NCBI RefSeq assembly: GCF_009729015.1
Contig: NZ_CP045482.1
Coordinates: 1,670,001-1,734,000, forward strand
DNA from: Acidianus ambivalens
Lineage (GTDB): Archaea; Thermoproteota; Thermoprotei_A; Sulfolobales; Sulfolobaceae
Reading direction: 5' to 3'
DNA: 64,000 nt
Under the pieces are notes generated by a model. It ran no database searches. It was not told the origin of the DNA and saw nothing but the letters and a program-made list of their open reading frames with translations. The position numbers and the translations under genes are program-made. Positions 26,873 to 36,040 of the stretch are shown piece by piece. The stretch's first letter is position 1; the number at the start of each line of letters is the position of its first letter.

Positions 26873-28542
26873 AAATATCTAGGGAAAGATATGCAGAACT
26901 TTACGGGCCTACAGAAGGAGATAAGATAAGGTTAGCTGACACCAACCTTTATGTAACAATAGAGAAGGATCTAATAACTAAGGGTGAGGAACTAGTATTT
27001 GGAGCTGGAAAAGTAGCAAGGGATGGTTTGGGCTTACTGCCTACAGCTAAAGAAGAAGAGGCAATGGATCTTGTTATAACTAATGCAGTCATAATAGATC
27101 CTATGATAGGAATTGTAAAGGCAGACATAGGTATAAAAGATGGCATAATAGTTGGAATAGGTCACGCTGGAAATCCTTTTACAATGGACGGAGTTGATTT
27201 TGTAGTAGGCTCTAATACTGAAATAATATCTGGAGAAGGGCTAATTGCTACTCCAGGATTTATAGATACTCACGTTCATTGGGTTGCTCCTCAGCAGGTC
27301 TTTGATGCTTTGTCTGCAGGTTTTACTACAATAATAGGTGGAGGAACTGGTCCGGCAGAAGGTACTAAAGCAGTTACCGCTACGCCTGGTAGTTGGAACT
27401 TAAAGATGATGATGCAAGCCTTAGATGTATTCCCTATGAACTTCGGCTTAACAGGTAAAGGTTCCTCTAGTAGGATAACAATGGAAAAAGCTATTGAGGC
27501 GGGAGCTTGCGGTTTTAAAGTTCACGAGGATTGGGGAGCTATGCCGAGAGTAATAGATGAAACTTTGACGGTAGCAGATGAATACGATGTTCAAGTTACT
27601 ATACATACAGATACTTCAAACGAGAGCGGGTACTTAGAAGATACTTTGAATGCAATTGGAGGAAGGACAATTCACGCATATCACGTTGAAGGAGCAGGTG
27701 GAGGTCATGCACCCGACATAATAAGGATTGCCGGTGAGCCAAACGTCTTACCTTCTTCAACAAATCCTACAAAGCCTTATACTATACACACCTATGAGGA
27801 ACACTTAGAAATGTTAATGGCAGTACATCATTTAAATCCAAAAGTCCCAGAAGACGTTGCTTACGCCGAATCGAGAATAAGGGCTGAGACTATGGCTGCG
27901 GAGGACTATTTACATGACCTAGGGGCAATTAGCATGATGTCGTCCGACTCGCAAGCAATGGGAAGAGTTGGAGAAACGGGAATAAGAACTTTCCAATTGG
28001 CACATAAGATGAAGGAATTAGGTTTAATAAAAATGGACGATAACTTCAGAGTTTTAAGATACTTAGCTAAAATCACTATTAACCCAGCAATTACTCATGG
28101 AATTTCTGACTATGTAGGGAGTTTATTACCAGGAAGAATAGCTGATATTGTACTTTGGAATCCTAAATTCTTTCCAGTAAAACCTTACATGGTAATTAAA
28201 GGAGGTGCAATTGCGTGGGCTTTAATGGGAGAAACTAATGCGTCGATTGCATATGCCCAGCCAGTGTTATATAAACCAATGTTTGGTTACTACTCAGCCC
28301 CGATGGTTTCGTTCTTCTTTACTTCCCAAGAAGGAGTTAATGAAGCCTCTAAAATCCTTAAGAGAAGAGTTTTGCCGGTAAAGAATACTAGGAAATTGGG
28401 TAAAAAGGATATGAAATATAATAATTCCTTGCCTAAAATAGAAGTTGACCCGGATACTTACGAAGTAAAAGTTGACGGCGTAATTCCTAAAGTACCACCT
28501 GCTAAGAGCTTACCCTTAACTCAATTATACTTCATGTTTTAA
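26869..28542 (+). CDS. ureC: Urease alpha (catalytic) subunit
   Basis: 557 residues, colinear with bacterial UreC. Nickel ligands are present: His135 and His137 (THVHW), carbamylated Lys216 (GFKVHEDWG), His245, His271 (HAYHVEGAGGGHA) and Asp359 (SSDSQAMGRVGE). The flap motif, usually MLMVCHH, reads MLMAVHH, so the flap Cys (Cys319 in Klebsiella) is Val318 while the catalytic His stays. GTG start overlaps the ureAB stop. Loss of the flap Cys would make it resistant to thiol-directed inhibitors and may shift its pH range. Confidence 0.95.
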   Translation: MKISRERYAELYGPTEGDKIRLADTNLYVTIEKDLITKGEELVFGAGKVARDGLGLLPTAKEEEAMDLVITNAVIIDPMIGIVKADIGIKDGIIVGIGHAGNPFTMDGVDFVVGSNTEIISGEGLIATPGFIDTHVHWVAPQQVFDALSAGFTTIIGGGTGPAEGTKAVTATPGSWNLKMMMQALDVFPMNFGLTGKGSSSRITMEKAIEAGACGFKVHEDWGAMPRVIDETLTVADEYDVQVTIHTDTSNESGYLEDTLNAIGGRTIHAYHVEGAGGGHAPDIIRIAGEPNVLPSSTNPTKPYTIHTYEEHLEMLMAVHHLNPKVPEDVAYAESRIRAETMAAEDYLHDLGAISMMSSDSQAMGRVGETGIRTFQLAHKMKELGLIKMDDNFRVLRYLAKITINPAITHGISDYVGSLLPGRIADIVLWNPKFFPVKPYMVIKGGAIAWALMGETNASIAYAQPVLYKPMFGYYSAPMVSFFFTSQEGVNEASKILKRRVLPVKNTRKLGKKDMKYNNSLPKIEVDPDTYEVKVDGVIPKVPPAKSLPLTQLYFMF

Positions 28543-28551
28543 GTGGTGAAA

Positions 28552-28995
28552 ATGAAGCTTATAAAAAAGGTTGGGAACGAAAAGGAGTTGGGCACAAACA
28601 ACGTAACAATTGTTTACGCTGATAGGCAGTGCTTTGAAAGGTTAAGATGTAAAATAATAACTGAGGACGGAAAGGAAATAATAGTGAATTTGAGAGGAAT
28701 TAGTTTAAACGACGGAGATATATTTGAAACAGATGAAGGAAAGTTGGTGCTAATAAAAAGAAAACCAGAAGAAGTAATAGCTTTTTCACTAAATGATTTA
28801 AGTGAGGCATTTAAGTTAGGATTTGAACTGGGTAATATGCACATGAGAGTTATGCTAAGGAATAATGAAGTAATTATTCCCACCGATATGGGCAAAGAAT
28901 TATTACTGGAGAAGTTGAAAGAGTATAAACCTTATACAAAAAAGGAGGTATTCATTCCTAACTTAGAACCTACGGTGGTGATGATAAATTTTTAA
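28552..28995 (+). CDS. ureE: Urease accessory protein UreE (nickel chaperone)
   Basis: 147 residues from ATG 28552, preceded by GGTG at 28545-28548; a GTG at 28543 would lack a ribosome site. The C-terminal part FELGNMHMRVMLRNNEVIIP and GKELLLEKL matches the UreE metal-binding domain (usually NRH..., here NMH). The C-terminal His-rich tail of some bacterial UreE proteins is absent. It delivers nickel to UreG and the apo-urease. Confidence 0.88.
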   Translation: MKLIKKVGNEKELGTNNVTIVYADRQCFERLRCKIITEDGKEIIVNLRGISLNDGDIFETDEGKLVLIKRKPEEVIAFSLNDLSEAFKLGFELGNMHMRVMLRNNEVIIPTDMGKELLLEKLKEYKPYTKKEVFIPNLEPTVVMINF

Positions 28996-29002
28996 GTTTC
29001 AG

Positions 29003-29569
29003 TTGTTTGATAGTGCATTCCCTATAGGGTCTTTTAATTACTCTTCTGCAGTTGAAGAAGCTTATGCCAGAGGAATTAATGTAATAGAATTCATTAAAGC
29101 CGTGTACAAGAATGTCATTATTAGAGGAGACTTAGTAATGGCAAAATTAGCTTTCACTAATCCTGAGCAAGCTGATAAAATCCTTTACGCCTCAAAGGTT
29201 ACTAAGGAATTAAGAGAAATGTCGGTAAACATGGGTAGGTCAATAGTCTACTTAAATTTATGTGAAGAAAAATTCTTTGAAAAAGTTAAAAAAGGCGAAT
29301 CTCCTGGAACATATCCAGTAGTAATGGCTAGATTATGTAAGTGTTTAAAAATTGATGAAAAGGACTGCTTAGAAGGTATTGCTTACAGCGAACTTTCTCA
29401 AATGGTTTTTTCTGCAATTAGATTAGGAGCAATAGACTTCATTCAAGGGCAGAAGTTAATGTTAGAATTATCTTATGAAGAGGAGAATGAATTTGCACCT
29501 TTTAACCCCTTACAAGATGTTCTGTCTAAGCTTCATGAAAATAGAGAACCAAAGGTGTTCATGTCATGA
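29003..29569 (+). CDS. ureF: Urease accessory protein UreF
   Basis: About 188 residues beginning in FDSAFPIGSFNYSSAVEEA, the hallmark UreF N-terminus. The only usual initiator is TTG 29003; in-frame codons upstream (I-F-K-F-Q) reach a stop at 28985 without ATG or GTG. UreF bridges UreD and UreG in the activation complex. Stop overlaps the ureG start by 4 nt (29566-29569). Confidence 0.9.
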   Translation: MFDSAFPIGSFNYSSAVEEAYARGINVIEFIKAVYKNVIIRGDLVMAKLAFTNPEQADKILYASKVTKELREMSVNMGRSIVYLNLCEEKFFEKVKKGESPGTYPVVMARLCKCLKIDEKDCLEGIAYSELSQMVFSAIRLGAIDFIQGQKLMLELSYEEENEFAPFNPLQDVLSKLHENREPKVFMS

Positions 29570-30195
29570 TTAAGATAGGTATTTTAGGACCAGTAGGCTC
29601 TGGTAAAACTAGCTTAATAGAATTTTTAGCTAAAGAATTCACTAAAAGAGGTCTCAAAGTTGGAATAATAACTAATGACGTTGTTTCAAATGCTGATGCA
29701 ATGAGAGTATACGAGGATTTAGTTGTTAAGGAGAAAATAATACCTAAAGAAAATTTAGTTGGAATAGTAACTGGAGGTTGTCCTCATACAGCAATAAGGG
29801 AAGACCCTTCACTTAACTTGAGGGCTATAGATAATTTAATTAAAAAATCAGGAGACTTAGACGTAGTTCTAATAGAAAGCGGCGGAGATAATGTTATGAG
29901 TACTTTCAGCCCTCTTTTAGCAGACTACACTATTTACGTTCTTGATACTTCCGCAGGAGATAAATATCCAGGGAAAGGAGGGCTAGGAATTTCAGAAAGC
30001 GACCTGCTAGTTGTTAATAAAATTGATTTAGCTCCATATGTAAATGCTAATCTGAATAAAATGAGGAAAGATGCGGAAATTGTTAGGAAAGGGAAGCCAA
30101 CTGTTTTCGTAAGCCTTAAGACAGGAGAAGGCTTGCAAGAATTAATGGAGATATTAATGGAGGATTTGAAAGTTGTTGGGTTACTTGGAAGTTAA
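29566..30195 (+). CDS. ureG: Urease accessory GTPase UreG
   Basis: 209 residues, SIMIBI-class GTPase. P-loop GPVGSGKTSL at residues 8-17, GGCPHTAIRED with the Cys-Pro-His nickel site near residue 70, and NKIDLAPYV for guanine recognition. It powers nickel insertion into urease. Its stop lies inside the ureD reading frame start. Confidence 0.95.
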   Translation: MIKIGILGPVGSGKTSLIEFLAKEFTKRGLKVGIITNDVVSNADAMRVYEDLVVKEKIIPKENLVGIVTGGCPHTAIREDPSLNLRAIDNLIKKSGDLDVVLIESGGDNVMSTFSPLLADYTIYVLDTSAGDKYPGKGGLGISESDLLVVNKIDLAPYVNANLNKMRKDAEIVRKGKPTVFVSLKTGEGLQELMEILMEDLKVVGLLGS

Positions 30196-30769
30196 TGGAG
30201 GAATATACAGAAAAGGACCTTTAAATGCTTACAGGGTGGGAAAAACAATAATTTTAGCAAACCCTTCAGAAGTTTTGGCCCATGATGATGAAATATTCAT
30301 AAAAATAATAGCTAGGAATAATGAAATAATAACAGACCAAGGATATACTAAAATACTTTCAAATAGCAGTGTTAAAATAAATGTTGAAGTTGAGGGAAAT
30401 TTTTCTTATATTCCTCATCCAACTCTATTTTATAATGGGGCTAATGCAGAAATTCATAGTAAATTCAAAGTTGATAATGAGGCATTAATTGTTGAAGTAT
30501 TTACTTTAGGTAGAGAAGGTCACGGAGAAGTATTTAATAAAGGGAAAATAAAGGCTATTACTGAAATATATAGCAAGGGAGAGTTATTAGTATATGACGT
30601 CTTTAGAGTAAATAACGACGATTATCTAAACCCTTACGTAATGGGGAATAATTCATTATTAAATATATACACTGTACATGGGAGAGAATTTAACGTTGAA
30701 AGGAAAATATCGAACTCAAAGGACGTATACCTTGAGGTTAAAAAATACTTAGATTATTATTGGTGGTAA
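30173..30769 (+). CDS. ureD: Urease accessory protein UreD (UreH)
   Basis: 198 residues, shorter than bacterial UreD (~270). VFTLGREGHGEVF contains the UreD GR...GE motif, and ILANPSEVLAHDDE resembles its core strand region. Starts are TTG only (30173, 30176 or 30185), overlapping ureG. Last gene of the urease operon; it forms the nickel conduit with UreF and UreG. The operon contains no nickel or urea transporter. Confidence 0.82.
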   Translation: MLGYLEVNGGIYRKGPLNAYRVGKTIILANPSEVLAHDDEIFIKIIARNNEIITDQGYTKILSNSSVKINVEVEGNFSYIPHPTLFYNGANAEIHSKFKVDNEALIVEVFTLGREGHGEVFNKGKIKAITEIYSKGELLVYDVFRVNNDDYLNPYVMGNNSLLNIYTVHGREFNVERKISNSKDVYLEVKKYLDYYWW

Positions 30770-30793
30770 CATTATCTTACAGAATTCCTCCAA

Positions 30794-32335
30794 TTATTCT
30801 GGTGGAATTTCTCTAAATATCATATCCAGATCAACACCTTGTTTTCTTCTTACATATTTTGAAATGTAGAACAATGCAAAAAGGAATGCTATAGTGCCAG
30901 CTAATAAAGTATAACCTAGTGTAGTATTAGCTCCCAACGCTGGTACTGTTAAATATTGATAAAGCGTGAAGATTAAGTACGGAATTGCTATACCAGCAAT
31001 TATTTTAGCAATCTTATCTCCTTTCCTCACTACTGCTAGAGACACTACGGTCATTGGGAATAATAAAAGCAAAGCGGTTGCTACACTAGATAATACAAAG
31101 GCAAAGGCAGAAGTAACTGGCAAAGAAAACACTATCAAGCCTGCAAGTCCTGTTGCAGTTGATATTCCTATAGCTTTCATTGGAACGTGTAATTTTTCAT
31201 TGACATCTGCTACAAAATCTGGTAAAATCCTATCTATCGCATAAGATAATAAAAGCCTACTACCTACAAATGACGCTGCTGCTAAATACATCAAGAGCTG
31301 AAGTATGCTTACTATTGTGAATAAAGCTCCTAGGTAAACGTTACCGCTGGCTATTCCTTCAAGTAAATCTAGATAAGGAGTTGGGGCAGAGATTTGTCCT
31401 GCTACTGACAGCGATAAAAACTTAGATATAAAAGAATATCCCCATTGGGAGTATTCTAAGACTGTAGCTAAAGTCATTAAAACTGCACTAATTACTAAAG
31501 TGGCCATTATACTTATTGATAAGCTCCTTTTAACATTCTTTACTTCTCCAGCTATATAAACTGTATTTATTATATAAGAGAACGCAACAACGTAAACTGG
31601 ATTCAATGATAATGAATTTATGAAGGAATTATAGGAAGGAACTGTAATGTTTGCAGAATTTATTTCGCTTACTGATGTATTATATTCTGCGAGAAAGGAA
31701 TTTAATCTACTTAAAGCAACATTACTTGGCACAGTAATCTCAATTATTATCATTAATATAGCAACTATAAACACTAAGGGTATTATTATACTTTGAAGCG
31801 CTCTATAGACCTTGTTTCCGAATATCGGTAAAATCCCCATTATTATAATCTCTATGGCTCCTATCCCCATTATTAAATAAGTATTTGATGAAATTGTGTC
31901 TGCAATATCTATAAGACTCATATTTCCTGAGTAAAATCCAATAATATCAAGCAAAGGTATTAATCCGAAGGTCTGTAAAGTTATTCCGGTAATTCCCATG
32001 AACATGAATACCGTAGCAGCATAATATCCAGCATTTCCTACAAATCCTAAAGCTGGATGAAAATACCTGCTGACGTAAATGTAGTCTGCAGCAGTTCTAG
32101 GAACTTTTGTACCTATATAGGAGAACGTATATCCTACCAAGAAAAATCCTATTAAAGGTAAGATAACTCCTATTAAGGGATTACCTCCAACTAGCGGTGA
32201 GGTCGAAGAAATATAATATGTTGAGAATAATAAGCCCAGTAATGCAACATTAAACCATAATGAGTCTAATATTCCAAATTCTCTAACTAAGCCAGAAGAT
32301 TCTCTGACGAAGGGAGATTTTGTAGATTTTGCCAT
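30794..32335 (-). CDS. APC-superfamily permease (tagged paralog 2)
   Basis: About 513 residues from ATG 32335 (TTG 32347 is an unneeded extension). N-terminal tag SPFVRESSGLVREFG, C-terminal tag MIFREIPPE, 12-14 helices between. It is convergent with urease and divergent from the MHS-family MFS gene at 32475. Substrate likely an amino acid, amine or amide; sequence does not decide. Confidence 0.85.
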   Translation of the reverse strand: MAKSTKSPFVRESSGLVREFGILDSLWFNVALLGLLFSTYYISSTSPLVGGNPLIGVILPLIGFFLVGYTFSYIGTKVPRTAADYIYVSRYFHPALGFVGNAGYYAATVFMFMGITGITLQTFGLIPLLDIIGFYSGNMSLIDIADTISSNTYLIMGIGAIEIIIMGILPIFGNKVYRALQSIIIPLVFIVAILMIIIEITVPSNVALSRLNSFLAEYNTSVSEINSANITVPSYNSFINSLSLNPVYVVAFSYIINTVYIAGEVKNVKRSLSISIMATLVISAVLMTLATVLEYSQWGYSFISKFLSLSVAGQISAPTPYLDLLEGIASGNVYLGALFTIVSILQLLMYLAAASFVGSRLLLSYAIDRILPDFVADVNEKLHVPMKAIGISTATGLAGLIVFSLPVTSAFAFVLSSVATALLLLFPMTVVSLAVVRKGDKIAKIIAGIAIPYLIFTLYQYLTVPALGANTTLGYTLLAGTIAFLFALFYISKYVRRKQGVDLDMIFREIPPE

Positions 32336-32474
32336 AAGATGAATCAAAAGTTTATGTATATAAACATTGCGTATAGTATAATTGACAATATAAAATAAAA
32401 ATTTTTATTAAGTCTGAAAAATGCTCTGTACTATGAGACTATAAGCTTATTTATAGCTGTTATTAGCTTAGTAT

Positions 32475-33713
32475 ATGAAATCCGCAACAGTCTTTGCTTC
32501 AATGATCGGAACCATAATTGAGTGGTATGACGTATTCATCTTCGGTACTGGAGCTTACTATATTTCAGTAGAGTTATTTCCTCCAACCAATCCTACAGTG
32601 GCTTTGCTTAACACTTTCCTAGTTTTTGCCCTTGGATTCTTAACTAGACCTTTAGGTGCGATAGTTTTCGGACATTTCGGAGATAAAATAGGAAGAAAAG
32701 AAATGCTAATAATAACCTTGACCTCTTCTGGAATAGCTAGCGGTTTAGTAGGAGTTTTGCCTACATATGCACAAGTAGGTTTGCTCACTGTTTTTCTCCT
32801 TGTAATACTGAGACTAATATTGGGTTTTGGATTAGGCGGTGAATGGGGCGGTGCGGTATTATTAATGGTAGAAAATACAGAAAATAAGAGGGGCTTCTGG
32901 GTGTCGTTCGTCCAATCGACTGTAGGTATAGCGTTAATTCTAGGCAGTTTAGTGTTCTTAATCTTATCATCATTTACTTCATCGTCTTTCATGTTAAGCG
33001 TTGGATGGAGAATTCCTTTCCTATTATCTTTTATATTAACTATAATAGGCCTCTTAATAAGGCTAAGAGTTGAGGAAACTAAGGCTTTTGAAAAGGCAAA
33101 AGAAGAGAATAAAATTCTAGAAACTCCGTCCAAGGAACTTTTTAAGAGGAACTGGAAGGAGGTATTATTGGGCACTTTACTTGCCGGCTCATTAGGGACT
33201 ATATTTTACGTCGGAGCTATATTAGTGCCAGCTGTAATGGAGAGTTTGAAAATATTGCCGCTACAACTAGGTTTCTTAGCAACATTATTAATGGGCTTAA
33301 TGGACTCAATATTTGTGTTTGTAGGAGGAATATTATCTGATAAGTTGGGAAGAAAAATTCTATTATTAATATCCAATGTTCTAGGTTTAATTTTATTATA
33401 CCCTTCATTCTATATTCCGAACGACTTAGTAATAGTAGCCTTAATTGCAACATACGGTATAGCTCACGGACTAGGATATTCTCCTCTGGCAGCGTTAATC
33501 TCGGAGATCTTTCCTACAAACGTTAGGTATAGTGGGTCTTCTTCAGCTTATCAGTTTGGGAATTCGTTCATAGGTGGACCAGCTAGCTATGTTTCAGATT
33601 TTTTAGGTAGTGTAAGCTATGCATTGTATCCTATTTTTGCAGTAATAATAATATTAATCTCTATAGCATCATTATATAAAATCAAAGAAACGAAGGAGGT
33701 TAAGATAACATAA
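32475..33713 (+). CDS. MFS metabolite:proton symporter (MHS-like)
   Basis: 412 residues, about 12 helices. IGTIIEWYDVFIFGTGAYY in helix 1 and FGHFGDKIGRKEML in loop 2-3, together with GFGLGGEWGGAVLL, are signatures of the MHS branch (ProP, ShiA, citrate/dicarboxylate symporters). The next gene is a class III aminotransferase 30 nt downstream, suggesting uptake of an amino or keto acid handled by that enzyme. Confidence 0.88.
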   Translation: MKSATVFASMIGTIIEWYDVFIFGTGAYYISVELFPPTNPTVALLNTFLVFALGFLTRPLGAIVFGHFGDKIGRKEMLIITLTSSGIASGLVGVLPTYAQVGLLTVFLLVILRLILGFGLGGEWGGAVLLMVENTENKRGFWVSFVQSTVGIALILGSLVFLILSSFTSSSFMLSVGWRIPFLLSFILTIIGLLIRLRVEETKAFEKAKEENKILETPSKELFKRNWKEVLLGTLLAGSLGTIFYVGAILVPAVMESLKILPLQLGFLATLLMGLMDSIFVFVGGILSDKLGRKILLLISNVLGLILLYPSFYIPNDLVIVALIATYGIAHGLGYSPLAALISEIFPTNVRYSGSSSAYQFGNSFIGGPASYVSDFLGSVSYALYPIFAVIIILISIASLYKIKETKEVKIT

Positions 33714-33743
33714 GTTTTTTAATTTATCCATTTAACTCCTCAC

Positions 33744-35054
33744 ATGGAAAATTTAGATGGTAGTATTTTAGACGCCCCCAAGATAAAAGTTACTCCTCCA
33801 GGACCTAAATCTAGAGAAATACTAAAAATCCAGGAAGAAATGGAAACTTCCGCATTAAACTATCCTAAATATTTTAATATAGCTATAAAAGAAGCTAGAG
33901 GTTCCACAATTATTGACGTCGATGATAATGTTTACATTGACTGGTTTGCAGGCGTTGCTGTTATTAATTTAGGACATAGAAATCCAGAAATAGTTAATGC
34001 CTTGAAAGATCAGATAGAAAAGTTCTGGCATTATATGGAAATTCCCTCAGAAATCAGAGTCGATTTTCTAAAAGAAATAAGAGAAACATTCAATTTTGAC
34101 TCTAAAATCCTTTTTACAACAACTGGTGCAGATGCAGTGGAAGCTTCTGTCAAAATAGCTAGGTGGAATACGGGAAAAAGGTTTATCCTATCCTTTGACA
34201 ATGCATATCATGGCATAACTGCAGGTACTTTAGGATTTACTACTTTACCTTCCGCAAAAAAGTTTCAACCTTATTACGATAATAACGTTATAAGCGTTCC
34301 ATATCCTTATGAATATAGATGCCCATTTAAGGATTGCTTAAATGAAGTACTATCTTTAGTAGAATATGAAGTAAAAACTCATGAGATAGCAGGAATTCTA
34401 GTTGAGCCAGTACAAGGTGAGGGAGGTTATATCGTACCTCCAAAAGGTTTTCTAAAAGGTTTGAGAGAAATTGCCGATAAATATAATTCTTTATTAATAG
34501 TTGATGAAATTCAGAGCGGCGTTGGTAGAACTGGGAAGATGTGGGCCTATGAGTTGGAGGGAATAGTACCGGACATTGTAACAGTAGCTAAAGGTATAGG
34601 TGAGGGTATACCGATATCTTTAGTAGCTTATAGGAAAGATTTAGATAAGTTACCTCAAGCCTTCCATTTAGGCACGTACAGAGGTAATCCATTAGGCTTG
34701 GCCGTAGGTAAAGCTACTATAGATTACATTAAGAAATACGACATACTGAATAGAGTAGTATCTTTAGGAGAGTACGCAAAAAGGAAATTCAGCGAGATAA
34801 TGGAAGACAACTATAGAGGATCCTTTGATGTTAGAGGACTAGGGTTCATGATAGGAATAGAGTTTTCAGACGAGAAAAAGAATCCTATGAGCGAATTTGT
34901 AACAAAAATGATTAGGAACATGCTTAAGGAGGGAGTAATAATGTATAAGGCAGGAATATATAATAACGTCCTGAGGTTTATGGCTCCTCTTACCATACCT
35001 AGAGAACTGCTAAGCAGAGGGTTAGAAATATTCGAGAAAGCGTTAAAAGAATAG
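33744..35054 (+). CDS. Class III omega-aminotransferase (GABA/beta-alanine/acetylornithine type)
   Basis: 436 residues, fold-type I. Substrate/PLP motifs are visible: TGADAVEASVKIAR (about 127), HEIAGILVEPVQGEGGY (about 212), LLIVDEIQSGVGRTG (about 250) and PLP Lys in TVAKGIGEG (about 278). The family moves the terminal amino group of GABA, beta-alanine, ornithine or putrescine. It is a candidate for the last step of pyrimidine breakdown (beta-alanine) or of guanidino-compound use (GABA). Follows the MHS transporter by 30 nt. Confidence 0.88.
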   Translation: MENLDGSILDAPKIKVTPPGPKSREILKIQEEMETSALNYPKYFNIAIKEARGSTIIDVDDNVYIDWFAGVAVINLGHRNPEIVNALKDQIEKFWHYMEIPSEIRVDFLKEIRETFNFDSKILFTTTGADAVEASVKIARWNTGKRFILSFDNAYHGITAGTLGFTTLPSAKKFQPYYDNNVISVPYPYEYRCPFKDCLNEVLSLVEYEVKTHEIAGILVEPVQGEGGYIVPPKGFLKGLREIADKYNSLLIVDEIQSGVGRTGKMWAYELEGIVPDIVTVAKGIGEGIPISLVAYRKDLDKLPQAFHLGTYRGNPLGLAVGKATIDYIKKYDILNRVVSLGEYAKRKFSEIMEDNYRGSFDVRGLGFMIGIEFSDEKKNPMSEFVTKMIRNMLKEGVIMYKAGIYNNVLRFMAPLTIPRELLSRGLEIFEKALKE

Positions 35055-35128
35055 ATATGAAGAAAAAGAAAAGAATAATTACCTTGTTCTTGATTGAAAT
35101 ATGGTAGAGTGCCTACCATCAGAATTAA

Positions 35129-36028
35129 CTACATCTTTTTGGCTAAAACACTAGCTCCCTCGTATAGGATATTTGCAGCAAGCATTGTAGTTATTTCACT
35201 TGTATCATAAGGAGGAGAGACTTCTACAACGTCAAATCCAACTATATTAAAATTAAAACTTCTTACAATTTCTAAAATCTCAAAACTTGTCAATCCTCCA
35301 ACTTCTGGAGTTCCCGTACCTGGTGCAAACGCTGGATCAACTACATCTATATCTATCGAAACGTACGTTTTTCCAGAGGGAAGTTCTTTTTTAACCTCTT
35401 CAAGTTTGTATTTTAGATCCCTTATCGTAAAGCTCTTAATCCTTAATCTCTTTGAATCTTCTACATCATCCCTTGAATAAAGCGACCCCCTAATACCCAT
35501 TTGAACAACCTCGTTAAGTAAGCCTTCCTCTAGTGCTCTCCTAAGCCAAGTACCGTGAGTATATTTCTTGCCCCAATAGGAATCCCAAAAGTCATAATGT
35601 GAATCTAAGTGAACTAGGTTTACTTTACCATATTTTTTATGCATAGCCCTTAATATTGGAAGAGTTATAGAATGGTCTCCTCCTGCAATGAAAGGAACTA
35701 TGTTGTGAATTTTATTCAGCTCTTCTTCTATTATTTTAAATGTATCATCAATATATCCAGGAATTACATTTATATCACCTGCATCGCACATATTTAATGT
35801 ATCAAAAGGATATACGTCCAAGAACTGATTATATGGCCTTAATAATCTAGAACCCTGCCTAATCCCCATAGGGCCGAACCTGGCACCAGGTCTATAGGTT
35901 GTGGCGTCGTCGAATGGTATGCCAAGAAATACTGCTTTAACCTCACTTAAATCCTCGCACAGTGGCAATCTGGCAAAGGTTGAAACTTGAGTAAATCTTG
36001 GAGATTTAAGGGCGTCTATCTGTCTCAT
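35129..36028 (-). CDS. Ureohydrolase (agmatinase/arginase/guanidinobutyrase family)
   Basis: 299 residues with all Mn ligands of the family: GGDHS (about 118), HLDSHYDFWD (about 140) and SIDIDVVDPAFAPGTGTPEV (about 224). It hydrolyses a guanidino compound to an amine and urea, which would feed the urease encoded 5 kb away. The first metal motif HLDSHYD is agmatinase-like, but guanidinobutyrase or guanidinopropionase activity is possible. Downstream partner of the aminotransferase at 36041 (12-nt gap). Confidence 0.88.
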   Translation of the reverse strand: MRQIDALKSPRFTQVSTFARLPLCEDLSEVKAVFLGIPFDDATTYRPGARFGPMGIRQGSRLLRPYNQFLDVYPFDTLNMCDAGDINVIPGYIDDTFKIIEEELNKIHNIVPFIAGGDHSITLPILRAMHKKYGKVNLVHLDSHYDFWDSYWGKKYTHGTWLRRALEEGLLNEVVQMGIRGSLYSRDDVEDSKRLRIKSFTIRDLKYKLEEVKKELPSGKTYVSIDIDVVDPAFAPGTGTPEVGGLTSFEILEIVRSFNFNIVGFDVVEVSPPYDTSEITTMLAANILYEGASVLAKKM

Positions 36029-36040
36029 TTATTATCACTA

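Noticed and set aside
32558..33175. 205-codon minus-strand frame inside the MHS transporter
   Set aside because: Antisense to a conserved MFS gene with clear motifs; composition typical of a mirrored membrane protein.
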